Notes: generated from the letters alone by a model not told the origin. DNA of 64,000 bases from Bilabrum cf. latius (GCA_965178125.1 OZ237761.1:186001-250000), one strand, 5' to 3'. Counted from the first letter of the stretch, positions 12,101 through 24,555 are shown. Made by a program: numbers and translations.

Positions 12101-14823
12101 CGCTGGGTTCGGCGGCCCGCTGCCCCGCCGAGTGGATGGGCGAGGCCTCCGGGGAAATCTCCCTGCCCTTGCCCCTCTTGGGGGTGCCTGGCATGCCCAT
12201 CCCTTGTTCCCTGGCCGCCGCCTCCTCCCTTGCACCGGGTCTGACCCTTCTGTTGTCATCGGTGAGGTACAGCCGCTTCTCGAACTCTTCCTGTGGAACA
12301 GAAGGGCCGAGCTTGCTGAGCCGCTCGAGCAGCTCGTTGGCTTTGGCCGACTACTCCGTGGACCTGGATACCGCGTCGGCTGTGCTCGTCTCGATCTGTT
12401 TCTTGAGCTTCTGCATCTCTTCCGCGGAGCGGGGATGCGCCCTGGCAGCGACGCCCGCGGACCGGGCCTCAAGCCCTGGCTGGTACCGCACCACCGCGGG
12501 CTGCCTTGCATCGAACTTGACGCCCCTGCCGCCGCTGCTGTGGGACACGGGGACGCCCGCCACGGAGGACCCCGCCACCGAGTGCCCATCACCGCCTTCG
12601 TTGTTCCCTGACCCGGAGCCCCTCGAGGCCACCGAGTGCCGCGCCCTCTCCCCCTCTGACACGATGGCGGCCTCCTCCTCCCTGCTCTCCCGACTCCCGG
12701 GTCCCTCGTAAAGGCCCGAGTGCCCTGAGACGTAGCCGTGGGGGTAAGACCGCCCCGGGGACTCCTTGGTCAGCTGCGCGTTCTGTGCCCTGAGCAGGAC
12801 CTGCGCCTCCCTGAGCTTGGGCCTGCCCTTCTCCCCGCTCATCCCGGTGAGGTCACGGTACTTGGGGCCGACGTTCTCCACGCCGCGGGGGGACTGGGGG
12901 TTGTGCTGCTTGGACCCAGCGCCGGACCTGTCGGGCTGAGTCCCGCCCGAGTGGCTCTTGGGGGGCAGCGACACGCCGTTGCCGCCATTCGAGTCGTCGG
13001 AGATGCCGCTGGTCTGCAGGCGGGGCAGCGGGTGCTGCTGCCGCGGGGGCAGCATCCTGGACTTGGATCCCGAAGCGGAGCTGTTGGCAGACTCGTTTCC
13101 CGACTCCTCACCGGAGGCCCCCCGCGCCGGTGGCTCGTGCACGGCGGGCGCGTTGCCCGGCCCGTCTCCCCTCTTACCCGGGATCTGCTCGGTGCGGCCG
13201 GGGACAGCGCCCTTGCCGTAGGTGGATCTATCCGTCGAGTTGTGGGCCCGGGCGCCGCCGTTGCTGGGTGGGGGCGGTGAGGGTCCCGTGGTGGGGGGGG
13301 GAGGGGATGCCCCTGACTCCCCGCTGACCCCGGGGGGTGGCGGGGGCGACATCCCACCCGGGGGGATCGAATCGTTGCGGGCGAGCGGTGCCTGTCCCTG
13401 CCCCTGCCCCTGCCCCAGATCACCAGGTGGGGGGGTGAGGCTGTCGGGCAGAATCGAGGCGTCCGAGGGCTGCTTGTTCAGGGGCTTGTTGATCTGCTCG
13501 TCCTGACGGTGGTCCGTCTGCCCCTACTGCTGCTGCTGGGCAGATGATTGAGGCGGGGGGGGCGGCTCGACCTGCTCGTTGGACGTGTCAGCGGCCGCTG
13601 CCGCCGCCGCCGGTGGTGGTGGTGGTGGTGGTGTGCCCTCTTGCTGTTCCCTGCTCGGCGCGCGGGGCCTTTGCGGGGGAGGCGGCGGGCCGCCCGCACC
13701 TGACTGCGCGGCGCCTGCAGCCGGTTCCGCAGCGGTGGAAGAAGGGGGCGGGGGCGGCTCGACCGAGGTAAGAGCATCGTTCGACTCGAACGCGTGGACG
13801 GATGGCTCCGAGGACTCCCCTGGGGCGCTGAGGTCCTCCAGCTCTGAGCTTTCCGCAGGCGGGGGCACGGTGCCGGGCATCCGGCCGGCGACCCTCTCCG
13901 CCGCCGCGACGCCCTGCGGAACCACTTCCTCGCCGGTCGCTCTCGAGAAGAACCTTCCCTGCGCGTCCAGGTCAAGGTCCTGCAGTGCCGCTGCATTGGA
14001 GCGGGTCACCTGGGTCTGCGAACAATGGTTTCGGGTGTGTGGGAAGAGGAGTGATGAGTGCAATGATTGGGTGAAGTAGTAGTTGGTATCGATCGATGGA
14101 GGCAGCGGGGCATGCCGGGAGTCGTAACGAGAGGGAGCGGACCTTCTGCGATTCGGCTAGCCTTGTCTGCTTGGGTTCAGCCCGCTAAAGACTCTACGTT
14201 GAATATCTTTCTCACTCTGACCATCCGCAGCCACTCGTCGCGCGTGTCCCTGTCATCGAATGCGAGCACGGCCGAATCCCCAGGCCTCTCCGGCTGCATC
14301 ACCTTGAAGCCGTCGTGGCCCGCAGGCGGTCGAGCATCGCCAGCCTCAAGGGGCAGCACTCGGGCTCCTTCGTACAGCAATACCCTTCGTTTGGGCACTG
14401 TGCCTGGTTTCGGACTGCTTATTTCCGAGAACAAATCCAGGTTCATGGTGCCAAGAGCAACCCATCTTTTTTGCCAGGCGCCACTGCTAGAAAGCTGCGC
14501 AACAGATAGGTGGATCTAGCAGTTAGATGTACAAAATAAATGAATACAGACTTGATTGACAGCACAACTGCATAAGCGTTTAGCACCAGTGGGTTGCGTA
14601 GGGCAGCGCGATTTGGCGCCAGCCAGGTACTCACCTTCAGTACGAGGCCTTGTAGCACAATATCGGCCGGATTGTATCCTGCATAAAAGAAAATAGAATG
14701 ATATTCGCATAAAATAGGCTCGAAGAGCGCATCATGCCGCTGTAATTAACCTTTGGCTGCATGTTGCACTCGGAGTTGCACTGCATGCAGCCCAGGCTGC
14801 CTTCCCTTACCGGCGCGATTCAT
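6147..14823 (-). CDS. Giant PH-CLU-TPR protein (clustered-mitochondria family)
   Basis: There are five segments. Exon 1 is 14823-14811 (13 nt), exon 2 is 14678-14635, exon 3 is 14494-14216 (or to 14198), and the last exon is 14015-6147; all phases agree. The product is about 2,734 aa. Residues 8-110 form a PH domain (GLVLK strand, WQKRWVALG, C-terminal helix DEWLRMV). About 1,200 disordered residues follow. Then comes a CLU region (VIDSLGYR-like strand, LRPELVRKLPF, and GVNARYLGRLA, which is diagnostic of CLU/TIF31 proteins). The C-terminus holds kinesin-light-chain-like TPRs (LGREHPLLTHLG, RPQEALPHLERAL). CLU proteins position mitochondria and bind mRNAs for mitochondrial proteins. In-frame UAGs at 13524, 12351, 12087 and 8115 are read as Gln; the stop is UGA. 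The exon 3 donor is uncertain (GTGAGA at 14215 or GTAGAG at 14197). Confidence 0.8.
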
Positions 14824-15442
14824 GCTGCCTTGTGACTAGCAATGTGAAATACGCTATGGGCACCTGCAAGTCTTGCTACCAGGCGTATCGCGAAAGGGTG
14901 CTCGGACCGAGTCAACACCTTTCGCTCAACGGAACCACGCCACAGTGAATGCGCGGCGTGATCGGAGCGGCCCTTGTCGGGGGGAAGCGCTTCGGGCACA
15001 GAGCCAGCCACAACATACTGGATGTAAGTTTCCTCGAAAAAATAACACGTAAATGTTTTATAGTTTAATAATGAAGCAAACCCGGGGACTAAGGCAATCA
15101 ACGCCGTCCATCTCCAGCCCGCCCTCAAGCTTGCCCAGCCTCAGCCGCTTGGCCAGCTCCATGGGCCTGCCTTCACTCACCGCCAAAAACCCCATCCCTG
15201 CGTCTCTCTTGGCCCCAATGGTTCATCTCCACCAGCATATTTGCATGGTCCGGTGCATGAGGTGCATTATGAAGCTTGCCATGGCAGCCTCTCGGTGCAT
15301 GAGGTGCATCATGAAGCTTGCCATGGCAGCCTCTCGCCGAGCTTAGTCTAGTGGATCCGATCCGATCGCGGGCTTCACCTTCGCAGGGCGGCACGACATC
15401 TCTCCACCTTGCCGCACAAACACCTTGCCGCACAAAAGAGGG
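14824..15442. other. Intergenic region with a 42-bp tandem duplication
   Basis: This is the gap between the start of the CLU gene and the end of the Na+/H+ exchanger gene, both on the minus strand, so it should hold the CLU promoter. Two near-identical 42-bp units (GGTGCATGAGG...GGCAGCCTCTC) lie in tandem at about 15253-15336, differing by one base. I see no convincing gene in it. Confidence 0.5.
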
Positions 15443-18400
15443 TCATGTTTCCTATCCACCTTGACGCTCAACATCCTGTCTTTCCTCTGCCTCCTCCTCC
15501 TCCTCCTGCTCCTGCTCCTCTTGCTCCTCTTCTTCCGCAGCCGTGGTAGCACCCACCTCCAGGCCTATCCTGCTCATGCTGCGCCCACCCGCCGCACCGC
15601 CACCGCCCGTCAGCAGCGGTGTGATCACCCGATTATCGATCGCGGTGAATGCCCTCTGCAGCTGGGTGAGGGAGGGGACAGCGCCGACCCCCTGCCTCCC
15701 GAATATGCCGGACAGATCCCTGCCCAGGTCACCCTCGTCCAAACCACCCTCCTCCAAATCACCCTCCTCCAAATCACCCTCCTCCACGCCAGCACCATGA
15801 GCCAACCCGCTGCCATCAGCCCCACTCAGCGGCGGTTCCGGCCCGGTGGTGGGCGTCCGCATGGCAGACCCCGTGCTGCTGCCAGGGGGGCCGCGACCAC
15901 TGCCGTTCGAGGCAGACGTGCCTGCCACTGCTGTGCCGGTACTGCCGCCAGCACCACCATGCGATGCACCCCTAGCCAGCGCGGCTACTCGTCGCACACC
16001 AGTGGCGCCCACAACGCCGTCCGCGATGGCGGCCTGGACCAGGGAGCCGTCGCTTGCGGGCAGCCCAGCCGCCACCCGCCTCTACACCAGCAGCTCCACT
16101 GCCTATCGCGCCTCCTTTTGTGTTCCCTGGCCCCTTAGTGCCCGAGCCACTGTCCCCTCGGCTTCGGCTACCGCCTCCAGCCGGGCATCTGCTCTAGCTA
16201 CTCTTGTCCTGCGCCGCTCCTCTGCAGCTGCGAGCGCTTCACCGACCGTGAAGGATCCGCGGCCCACTGGCTTCGATCGCGGGGCACGGCGAGCTGAAGG
16301 ACCGTGACCCGTGCCATCGAGGTCGTCCCGTGGCTGTGCCCTGGCCCTGGTGCTGGCGCTGCTCGGTGTAGAGTGCCCGTTCTCATGCGCCGCTGCTTTG
16401 CTCCGCTGTGCCCTGGTCGCGCTCCTGCCTCCACGTCGGGAGCCCCCGCTGCTTCGCCCGACCTGCAGCACAGCCGAGGCCGAGTCACCGCCGTGCAATG
16501 CAGCTTCCTCGCCCGAGCCCTCCTCCAGCGGATCCACATCAGCGTCCCGTCGGGTGCCACCGTCCAGCGCGATACCGGGTGCATGCCTCCCTACGTTGAT
16601 GCTCATGTGGCTCATCCCAGGACCAGAGGGCGTGCTGGGCGCGGCACCGCCAGTCCGCACCACGCGCCGTTTGCCGCTTCCTGACGCGGTGGAGCCGATG
16701 GTTCCCTCGGCTCCCGTGTCGTCGTACCCATCCGACTCCGGATCCATGCCCGTGCTCGCACCGAATTCCAATTCCGAGTCCGTGGGCGGGATGCCGCCGC
16801 ACCTCCGCTCGCGTCGATCGGCCAGCCCACCAGCAGCGTCCACCACGCCCGCTCCATGAGGCAGGACGGCCTGCATAGCAGGAAAAGCCGCGCCCCCGTC
16901 TGGCCTCGTACCTCCTCGTTGGCTCCCACCGCTTTGTAACCTCTGGTACACGGGCCCCCGCCTCCCCCTTCCATTCCCATTCCCGGCCCCTTCGACAGTC
17001 GCCCACCGCAACACCGCCAGCACGGCCGACATTCCCACCCGCTAAGCGGACGACACGCATCCCCACGCCCCCGCGCACGCCCTGCAGCAAAGCTAACCAC
17101 ACGCTGAAGACCGCACGCCGCCAGCTAATCCACCGGTGGATCCACCCTATCCCTCCGTGCGTGCCCTGCTCCAACGGAGGCCAGACACCGCACCGGCATC
17201 CGCGTCGCTCTGCGCCCCGTCTCTGAGCACCTCCTCGGGGGGCTTGCTCCCAACTGCATGCACAGCGGCCTAGCCGCCCGCACCAGCACCGTTGCCCGCC
17301 AATCCAAAGTGCCTCAGGAGCGGGCTGATGGTGCTACCGATGGAAAGCATGGAGATCACCACCACGCTCAGTGTCACGCTCTCTAGCACAGCACCCACTT
17401 TGCGACTAGGAAGCGACTTGCGCGCTTCAGATGACAGGGCGAACGCCACGCCTCCTCGCAGCCCCGAGAACCAGAGAACGAAAGGCACGGGCGGGTCGAT
17501 CTGCTGCCTGCGGCTGCGGGCTCGATTAGCGAGCGGAGTGCAGGCGTACACGTTTGCAGCGCGACCCGCCAGACACGCCAGCACCGCCACTAGCACGCTG
17601 CCCCACTCGCCTAATTTGTTGAGCGCAGACGCTCGAGAGAACAAAGAGGGGGCGGCGACCCCGATGTAGACGAACACGAGGCTCTCGCACACTTCGGCAA
17701 GAAGGCAGAACAGCTGCAAAGAGAAACGTCTCGACTGCTTGCTGACGTTGTGCTGCGTGTAGTGAGCCATAGTCATGCCAGTGAACAGAATGGCAACGAC
17801 ACCGCTGAGCTGCAACCCTTCCGCCAGCATGTACGACACGAATGGCACGAGCACCAGCACCGCACGCTCCAGCGACGCCTCCGATCCCCTCATGGGAACG
17901 TGCTTGAACAGCAGCGCCGCGCACACACCCACACCCACACCGATCACCACGCTGCCCAAGAACGTAACGAGGAAAAACAGAGCACCCACGCCGACCGCTC
18001 GCCAGGTTACGTCCACGCCGGGGGAGGAGAACTGGAGCAGCGTGTGGTACAGCACGATGGCCACCGCGTCATTCAGCACGGACTCTCCAAAGACGAGCGA
18101 GTACAGCGTCTTGTCGGCGCCAAGAGCGTTGAAAGTCGCCAGCACAGCCACCGGGTCCGTGGCGCTGATGATGGCACCGAAGAGGGAGGCGTCCAGCAGC
18201 TGAGTCTCTTCGTAGAACAGGCCGAATCTGGCGGAGAGATACACGATCGCGGCCACGGACACGGTAGATAGGGCGGTTCCCAGGAATGCATACAGCCCAA
18301 TCGCCGTAAAATTCGCGAAAAAGGACCGCACATCCATGCTGAAGCCGCTCTCGTATATGATGGGAGGCAGCAGCAGCAGGAAGAAAGTCTCGGAGAAGCT

Positions 18401-19264
18401 GGTGTTCAGCTCCACCACGATCCTCGACAGGCTCCTGCTGCTGTCCAACAGCACGGCCAGCGACAGCAACAGCCCGATCGCGAAAAACACCATGCTCTCG
18501 GGCATCCACTCAATCCCGTTTTGCTTCAGCGCGTGCACCATGAGGAAGCCCACCGCCAGGATGGCCAAGCATATGAACACACCCATGAAGATCAGTGCCT
18601 GGTGACCCGCCGCCTCTTCGGGGTCCACCTGGGGCACATGCGGGTGCTCCTTCCCAGATCCCGAGCCGGCCGCAGGGGGGACAGCAGGGGATGGGGCCGC
18701 CGGTGCAGCGCTTGGTGTGGGGTGTGGGGCTGGGCTGGTGGAGGTGGTGCCATTGGGTGAGGCCGTGGCATTCGGTGTTGCTGGCACTAGGCTCGGGCTT
18801 GGAGCAGCGCTGGACGGTTGTGCATCATGCGGGTCTGTCCCACTCTCATCGTCTGATTCCCCAGACCCCGCCCCGCCGTGCGGGTGTGCAGACCCGGAAA
18901 CGCTTGCCGTGGGCGCCGTTGCATTCGATTGGACCGGTGCCCACGATGGGAGCGGAGTTATCGTATCGTTCATCGCCTTCACGCTTGGCGATGCATACAC
19001 CGTCGGTACGGATGTGTTCGCCGCCGTTGATGGCACCATCGCAGTCGATGGGGCAGCACTAACAGATGCGTTGGCAGCCAAGCTCGGGGAGGGCTCCAGT
19101 GGAATCTCCGGCACGGTGTCGTCGTCGACTCCAAATCCAAACAGATCATTATCAGCATGATCATCTTCACGACCGCGCTGCTGCCGTTGGCTGCCAAAAC
19201 TTCTGTCACCGAAGGCAGCAGGAGCAAACACGAAACAGATCAGCAGTACCGCGTACGAGCCCAT
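15443..19264 (-). CDS. Na+/H+ exchanger (CPA1/NHE family) with long C-terminal tail
   Basis: The product is a cation/proton antiporter that exchanges Na+ or K+ for H+ across a plasma or endomembrane. The 1,273-aa frame runs from ATG 19264 to UGA 15443. It has an N-terminal signal/TM (residues 1-19) and a Ser/Thr/Pro-rich loop with NxS/T sites to about 215. A multi-span antiporter domain follows (about 220-660) with FFLLLLPPIIYESGF, the ion-site ATDPVAVLA, GESVLNDAVAIVLY and LRGGVAFALS. The core most resembles the NHE6-8 group. After the last TM, a roughly 610-residue cytosolic tail follows through seven in-frame UAGs (17270, 17147, 17093, 17042, 16103, 16082, 15452). Near its end are a heptad-like Ala/Arg/Glu stretch and an acidic Glu/Gln run. 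If UAG were a stop, the protein would end just after the last helix. Confidence 0.85.
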
Positions 19265-19475
19265 ACTGGTTGTTGTTAACGCGGCATCTTAGCTTCAGTG
19301 CGGTATGTGCGCGATATGGACTTTAAAAGTTCACAAAAGATTCTCCATACAGGAGATAGGGACACCAAACTGCAAGTTTTTGTCAATATCACGACAGTTC
19401 CGAGAGCGGTCAAATTTGCATCGCACTGGGGTGCACTGCGAAACTTGCTGCAAAGCCAATCATAGGCATTGTACC
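19265..19475. promoter_or_regulatory. Divergent promoter between NHE and PQBP1 genes
   Basis: These 211 bp lie between start codons at 19264 (minus) and 19476 (plus). The stretch is AT-richer than its surroundings and presumably drives both genes. No motif can be assigned from sequence alone. Confidence 0.4.
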
Positions 19476-20693
19476 ATGCAAGACGACGCCGAGAAGGCGC
19501 AAGAACGGGCGAAAGCTCTGGAGTAGCGTAAGAAAGCCGAAGAAGACGCAAGAAAGCGTCGAGCCAAGGCGAAGGCCTTCCTTGCGAACAAAGGCCTCGA
19601 CGCAACGACGGGGAAGGATGCATCCAAGAAGGAAGTTCAACAAGCCATGCGGCTAGCAGATAATACTCTCGAGCAGGTTCATTTGAGGCGGCTGCAACAG
19701 CAGTCTGGAGCAGGCCGTGGAGGTGGCCTGCCACAGGGATGGGCGCGATCCACGGCGCCGTCGGGCGCAACCTATTACTACTAGCAAGGTTCAACTTTAT
19801 CCTCTTGGCTGCATCCAGGTACTTCAATGCCAAACGAGGCTCCGGTTGCTCCTGTAAAAGGCGGCCCGGCGATCCCGATCCCACCACCGGCCGTCCCTCA
19901 GCATGCGTGGCCGAGCGGCGGCCCCCTCCGATGGCAAGCAGCCCTCGACCCGAAATCTGGTGGGCTGATGTTCGTACAAAAAAGCGCGTCCATCGGAGGA
20001 GCTGCACCGCGGCAGATTGGAAAAGCGGTTTGGGGAGGTGCTCCGTCGCACGGGGCGAGCACGCGAGCAGGTGCTCCTGCTGCCGATGCTCGCGGCGGTC
20101 GCAGCGGGCCGGGCTGGCAGGCGCCCGCGGGTGGAGGTGTGACGAGTGCATCTTCAGGTGGTGGTATGGCGTCGGCAGGGAAAGGCCCGGGGTTCCGGTT
20201 TAAGCCTGCCCGCGGAAGGGGTGGCCCGGGGGCTGGGTGGGTAAGGGGACGGGGCGCGTGGGGTGGGCGAGGGCGAGCTGGCGACAGGGGCAGCAGGGGC
20301 AGGGGCCGAGGCCGCGGGCGTGGTGGGGCACCTCTGGGTAGCGGAATCGGCGCCGCGCATTCCCAAGAGCAGAAAGAGAAGGAGGAGGAGATTGACCCGA
20401 TGGACCCCACAGGCACAGGGGGTACGTGGACGGACGGGATGGAGTGGGTGCAGAAGCAGCAGAGGCAGCGGGCCAGGGAACAAGCAGAGAGGGAGGGGGT
20501 GGATGTCCCCAGTGCTGGACCATCTAAACCATCCGGGGCAGGCGCCGCGCCACCCAAGGGTGTGAGCAGCAGCAGCAGCCAAAGCTCGCGATGGGGTAGT
20601 GGCAGTGGCAGTGGCAGTGGCAGTGGCAGTGGCAGTGGCAGTGGCAGTGGCAGTGGCAGTGGCAGCTACCTGGGCATGCCGCCCCCGACATGA
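19476..20693 (+). CDS. PQBP1: PQBP1-like splicing factor with WW domain
   Basis: PQBP1 is a nuclear WW-domain protein that links spliceosomal U5-15kD to RNA polymerase II. This is a 405-aa, single-exon frame ending in UGA. Residues 1-60 are a charged helix. The WW domain lies at about 85-115 (LPQGW, YYY, SSWLHP). A basic Gly/Arg-rich region of GRGRG repeats follows at about 230-290. The family-specific C-terminal motif DPMDP...GTW is at about 307. UAGs at 19524 and 19782 are in frame; the second sits inside the WW domain directly after YYY, so reading it as Gln is needed to complete the fold. The C-terminus holds a perfect Gly-Ser repeat from a GTGGCA microsatellite (about 20598-20664). Confidence 0.85.
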
Positions 20694-20901
20694 TAACGAA
20701 GTAAAGTAAGTTTATAAGTTTACATTTTGGGCGTATTCTATGTTGACTTGATGTGTTGCCCGTTCTTCTGGGCGCACGGATGACGACGGTGCTTCCGGAA
20801 GCAAGCGCTCATCACGCTTCGCTTCGCAGGCTGGGCACCCGCGTGGCGACCCGCCTCAACTTGCAACTCACAATTGAGACCTGCAAAACTAGCTCCTTGC
20901 G

Positions 20902-21977
20902 ATGGCAGCAGCAGCGGAAGATAAGAAGATCATTGCAGTATTCGGTGCGACTGGAGCTCAAGGTGGCAACGTCCTAAAAGGCTTGCAGGCCAGCAAGACG
21001 CCGTGGGCCATTCGCGCGCTCACCCGCAACCCCGATTCTGACAAGTCCAAGCTGCTCAAGGAGCAGGGATGCGAAGTGGTAAAGGTTGAGGCAAGCGACA
21101 AAGATTCCCTTGCGGCTGCCCTGAAGGGAGTGTACGGAGCTTTCGTGGTCACGCAGTTTTGGGAGAAGATGGACGGCAACCTTGAGCTGGAGCAGGGGAA
21201 GAACATCGCGGAGGCTTGCGCTGCCGCAGGTGTCCAGCACGTGGTCTTCTCTAGTCTTGAAGATACTAGAGAAGCGAACGCGGTGAGTATAGAAGCCGCA
21301 CTAGAGCGCTTTCATTCGCAACGCGCCAAGTGCGATGACGTGTCAAAGATCTGCCTGCCTACTTGCCATGCAACTCGATCCCGCAGGCTGGCGAGCTCGC
21401 ATCTGACACGCTTGAGCCATTGCAAGACAAAGATGGCAACAAGTGGATCATCCCCCACTTCGATGCAAAGGGGGCCATTCAGAAGGTCATGAGCGACATG
21501 AAGCTCCCCGCCACCTTCGTGCTGTACTCCATGTATCTGGACAACTTCATGTCGCTCATGAAGGCCCAGAAGTAGGAAGATGGATCTCGTGTGATCGCTG
21601 TTCCAATGAGCGACAAGCCTACGGGCCTGATCAGCGTGGAGGACGCGGGCCCTGCCGTGGCCGCCATCTTCGAGAACCGTGACGAGTACCTGGGCAAGAG
21701 TGTGGGCCTGGCCAACGAGAACGTGGGCATGGACAAGGTCGCGGAGGCCTTCAGCGAGGCCACGGGTGAGAAGTTTGTCTACGCGCCCGTGCCCATGGAA
21801 GCCTTCGCCGCCTTTGGGTTTCCCGGGGCAGAGGAGCTCTCACGGATGTTTGGTGCTCTCTACTGCGCCGATCAGAAGCACTGCGTGAGGGACCCGGAGG
21901 CCACGAGGAAGCTCAACCCGGCTCTGAGGACGATCAAGGAGTGGGCAGCTGCTCACAAAGACGAGCTGCTGGCATGA
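20902..21977 (+). CDS. NMRAL1: NmrA-like NAD(P)-binding protein (NMRAL1 type)
   Basis: NmrA-like proteins are atypical short-chain dehydrogenases that sense NADP/NADPH and usually lack catalytic activity. Two exons (20902-21282 and 21387-21977) are separated by a 104-nt GTGAGT..CGCAG phase-0 intron and encode 323 aa, close to human NMRAL1 in length. Residues 9-22 hold the dinucleotide-binding VFGATGAQGG. VVFSSLED, WIIPHFDAKG, GLISVEDAGPAVAAI and GFPGAEELSRMF match successive NMRAL1 strands. A UAG at 21573 lies between KAQK and EDGSRVI and reads as Gln; the stop is UGA. Downstream of the FSH1 gene's 3' end lie only about 107 bp, so the two genes are convergent. Confidence 0.88.
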
Positions 21978-22084
21978 GCATGTGTTCGGGCTTGGAAGCG
22001 AGCAAGTGCTCCGTGCTCGTTCTCTATCTGCCATTCGATAGAACTGTTTCTGGATAGATTGCTCATAAATTATATTATTTAGTT

Positions 22085-23899
22085 TCAGGTAGACTGAGTC
22101 GTATCGGCAGCTGCGGCACCACCACCTCTAGCTTCGCCTGCCCCTGCCGACTCGCCACCACGGGAATCTTCTACAAGTTGCAGAACCCCTGGGCCTGCAG
22201 ATCCACTGGCCCCGCCCCTTGCCCTGCCACGACTGGCACTACCACCGGTAGTGACAGGGGGGGCACTGCCGGTGCTCGCCTCAGCTGCACCACGACCATC
22301 CCCTGTAGCTGCCGGTGCACCCGATTCATCTTTCGTCTTTTGCTTCTTCTTTTTGTTCTTGTTCTTCTTCTTTTGTTTTCCCCCGGTGGTGCCAGCAGGC
22401 TCCACCCAGCCGGCGTGCTTCAGCACGAAGCCGACCACGGCGTTGGTGTGAGCGGCCTGCTGCGGCATCGCGTGCCCCTTCGTGTGCTTCATCCACTCGG
22501 AATCATAAAACATGCCGGCGAGCTCCCTGCTGAGCTATTCTGCCACCACAGGATCGCCGTCCCCCGCGATGTGGAGGCTGGGCATTCGGAGATGTGGGCC
22601 AACCGCATCCGGGGCACCTGCCGCGGCCCCTTCTGTCCTGCCAAACACTTCTTCAGTTGTGTCAGAGGTGCCTTTTGCCTCGACCTGGCCTGTGCTAGGG
22701 CCAGAGGCAGCACCCGCTCCGGAGGACGATGCATCGGCCGCTCCAGCGGGCTCGATCTAGGTGGGTGCAAGGGGCGCTGGGTGCAATGGGGGCGCTGTCG
22801 AAGACGACGCAGCCTCCGACGATACATCAATCTATTCTGTATCAGGCGACTGCGCTGCGGATGGGGCAGTCGACGGTGGCCCGGCCGTACTCGCGTCACA
22901 CCTGGCAGGGAAGGCGCAGCAGAGCACCGCGCACTTCGGTCGCAGCGGCCAAACCGGAAGTACGAGGTCGTCGGCGGCCGCGTGTATTCCGAACGTGCCC
23001 GCCGCCATAGCCAGCGCTGTGTCCGAGTCGGTGGCCCCTGGTCCGGTGGCCACGTCACCGGGCACGGCCGAGGCGAGCACGCCGCTGCTGAGCACTTGCT
23101 CAGGGACTGCTGCCGCTGCACCGCTGCTGCCTGCTGAGGCAGCAGCGGCTCCGATACTAGCATGAGTACCGATGCAACCGCTAGGTAGCGTTGGCGGGAC
23201 CTCATCAGCTGCTTCTGCCTCCCTAACGATGTGGTGGGCGAGCACGCCGCCCTGGGAAAACCCAAGAATCGCATCAAACCCGTCGTGGTACTCCCAAAGC
23301 CGGCTCACAACTTCCAGGCTCCGTCGCATGCCGACGTACACGCAACCGCTGGCTTGGGGGTGAAAGGGGTCCCTGCCTTCGGTTGGATCCCTTGGCTGGT
23401 ATCCAAACCAGCCCCGCGGTTCTGCTCGCTCAATCGGCGCGCCTCCCGGGGCACTGTCCTCGTCGAGTTCTAGCACGTGGGGCGCTTGCGCGAATACCGT
23501 GAGAATGCCACCTTTTCTCATTTTTCGACGAAAGGCTGAAACCCTGTCGAACAGTACTCTGGCATTCTGCGTCCAGCCATGGAGTACAAGCACCTTGGCC
23601 CGCACAGGCTGCACTTCGGAAGGATCCACCAACGAGCCGAGAATGGATTCCACTGGCCCTTTGCCTTCGTACTTTGGTGCACGACCAGACGCAAGGCTGT
23701 GTGAGTCACATTGCTTCGCTCCTGAGCCTGCCATTGCCCTCGGTGCTCCGGCGATGGAACGAGCGACAATTCTCTTTACTGCGCTGGAGGCTCTCATCTC
23801 GGACTCTATAGCCTGCGTCGAACCTGTACTAGGTGTTGTGGTATTTGATGGTGCAGATAAATCCATGTTTTGTGCTGTGCGAGTTGATGAGGGTGACAT
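22085..23899 (-). CDS. FSH1-family serine hydrolase with Lys-rich tail
   Basis: This is an alpha/beta hydrolase of the FSH1 (family of serine hydrolases) group; the substrate is unknown. The frame is 604 aa from ATG 23899 to UGA 22085. The opening strand is KVLVLHGWTQNARVL (about residue 90). The nucleophile elbow GFSQGG is at about 213. Beyond a low-complexity insert the catalytic Asp lies in GDGDPVV (about 446) and His in KGHAMPQ (about 473). The Asp and His follow three in-frame UAGs (22832, 22757, 22535), so the triad is complete only if UAG is sense. A KQKKKNKNKKKK tract and a Gly/Ala tail close the protein. The frame is open further upstream (to 24163) but has no other ATG. Confidence 0.78.
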
Positions 23900-24555
23900 G
23901 GGTTCGGCACGAACCTGAACCGGCCGGGCAGCGAACTCCGCCAGCCTGAGAGTGCCAGTGGTACCATGCAAAGATGCCAACCATGCTCTACTGACCAATG
24001 CAAACAAGTGCAACAGCCCCGCAAAGCAAGCGCAGACACGCGGCGAGCGCACGAGTGAACAGCAAACAGATAGACCAGCATGCCACCGTGGCACGCGCAA
24101 ACGAGGGCCGTCCGCGTGGCACGACGCACTGCAGTCCAACCAGGTTGCAACCACTCGAATCAAGCCCCATGTCTGCGAAAGCTAGCACCAATTCTTCATT
24201 CGAAAGTGCCGCCGCCGGCGCTCAAACGCGAGCACGACACGCGACCGGAATCTCAACTCGAGAGCAGGATGCCCGTCGCTTATCGCGCACGATAAAACGC
24301 CGCGACGGACTGAACAAGGCGCGGTTCACCACCAACAATCCCAACAGCCGAGATTGCGACATCAATCACCGCTCCTTTAAGGCAGTCTACACCCCCACCG
24401 CGCAGAGCGACTCCATGCACCCGGCTACTCACGACACTCACAGCCTCGGCGCATCCGGCCGCGAGGCCAAGATGCACAAGATCGGAGCAGGGAACAAACG
24501 GGGCATAAAGTCACGACACGATGGGGTAGACGCAAGCGCAGTGCAATGCACCTGC
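23900..24555. other. Intergenic region, no gene seen
   Basis: This stretch lies between the start of the FSH1 gene and the end of the secreted Cys-rich gene, both minus strand. It must contain the FSH1 promoter and 5' UTR. The upstream part of the FSH1 frame stays open to about 24163 without an ATG. I see no convincing additional gene. Confidence 0.4.

Noticed and set aside
15253-15336. 42-bp tandem repeat as a regulatory array
   Set aside because: Only two units are present; it is more simply a recent tandem duplication.
751-17272. Many in-frame UAGs read as signs of pseudogenes or frameshifts
   Set aside because: Only UAG, never UAA or UGA, interrupts the frames, in conserved domains and in host and element alike. 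Decay would give all three stops and frameshifts.
23899-24163. Upstream extension of the FSH1 gene to 24163
   Set aside because: The frame is open but has no ATG; the longer ORF relies on a TTG start. The first ATG is at 23899.
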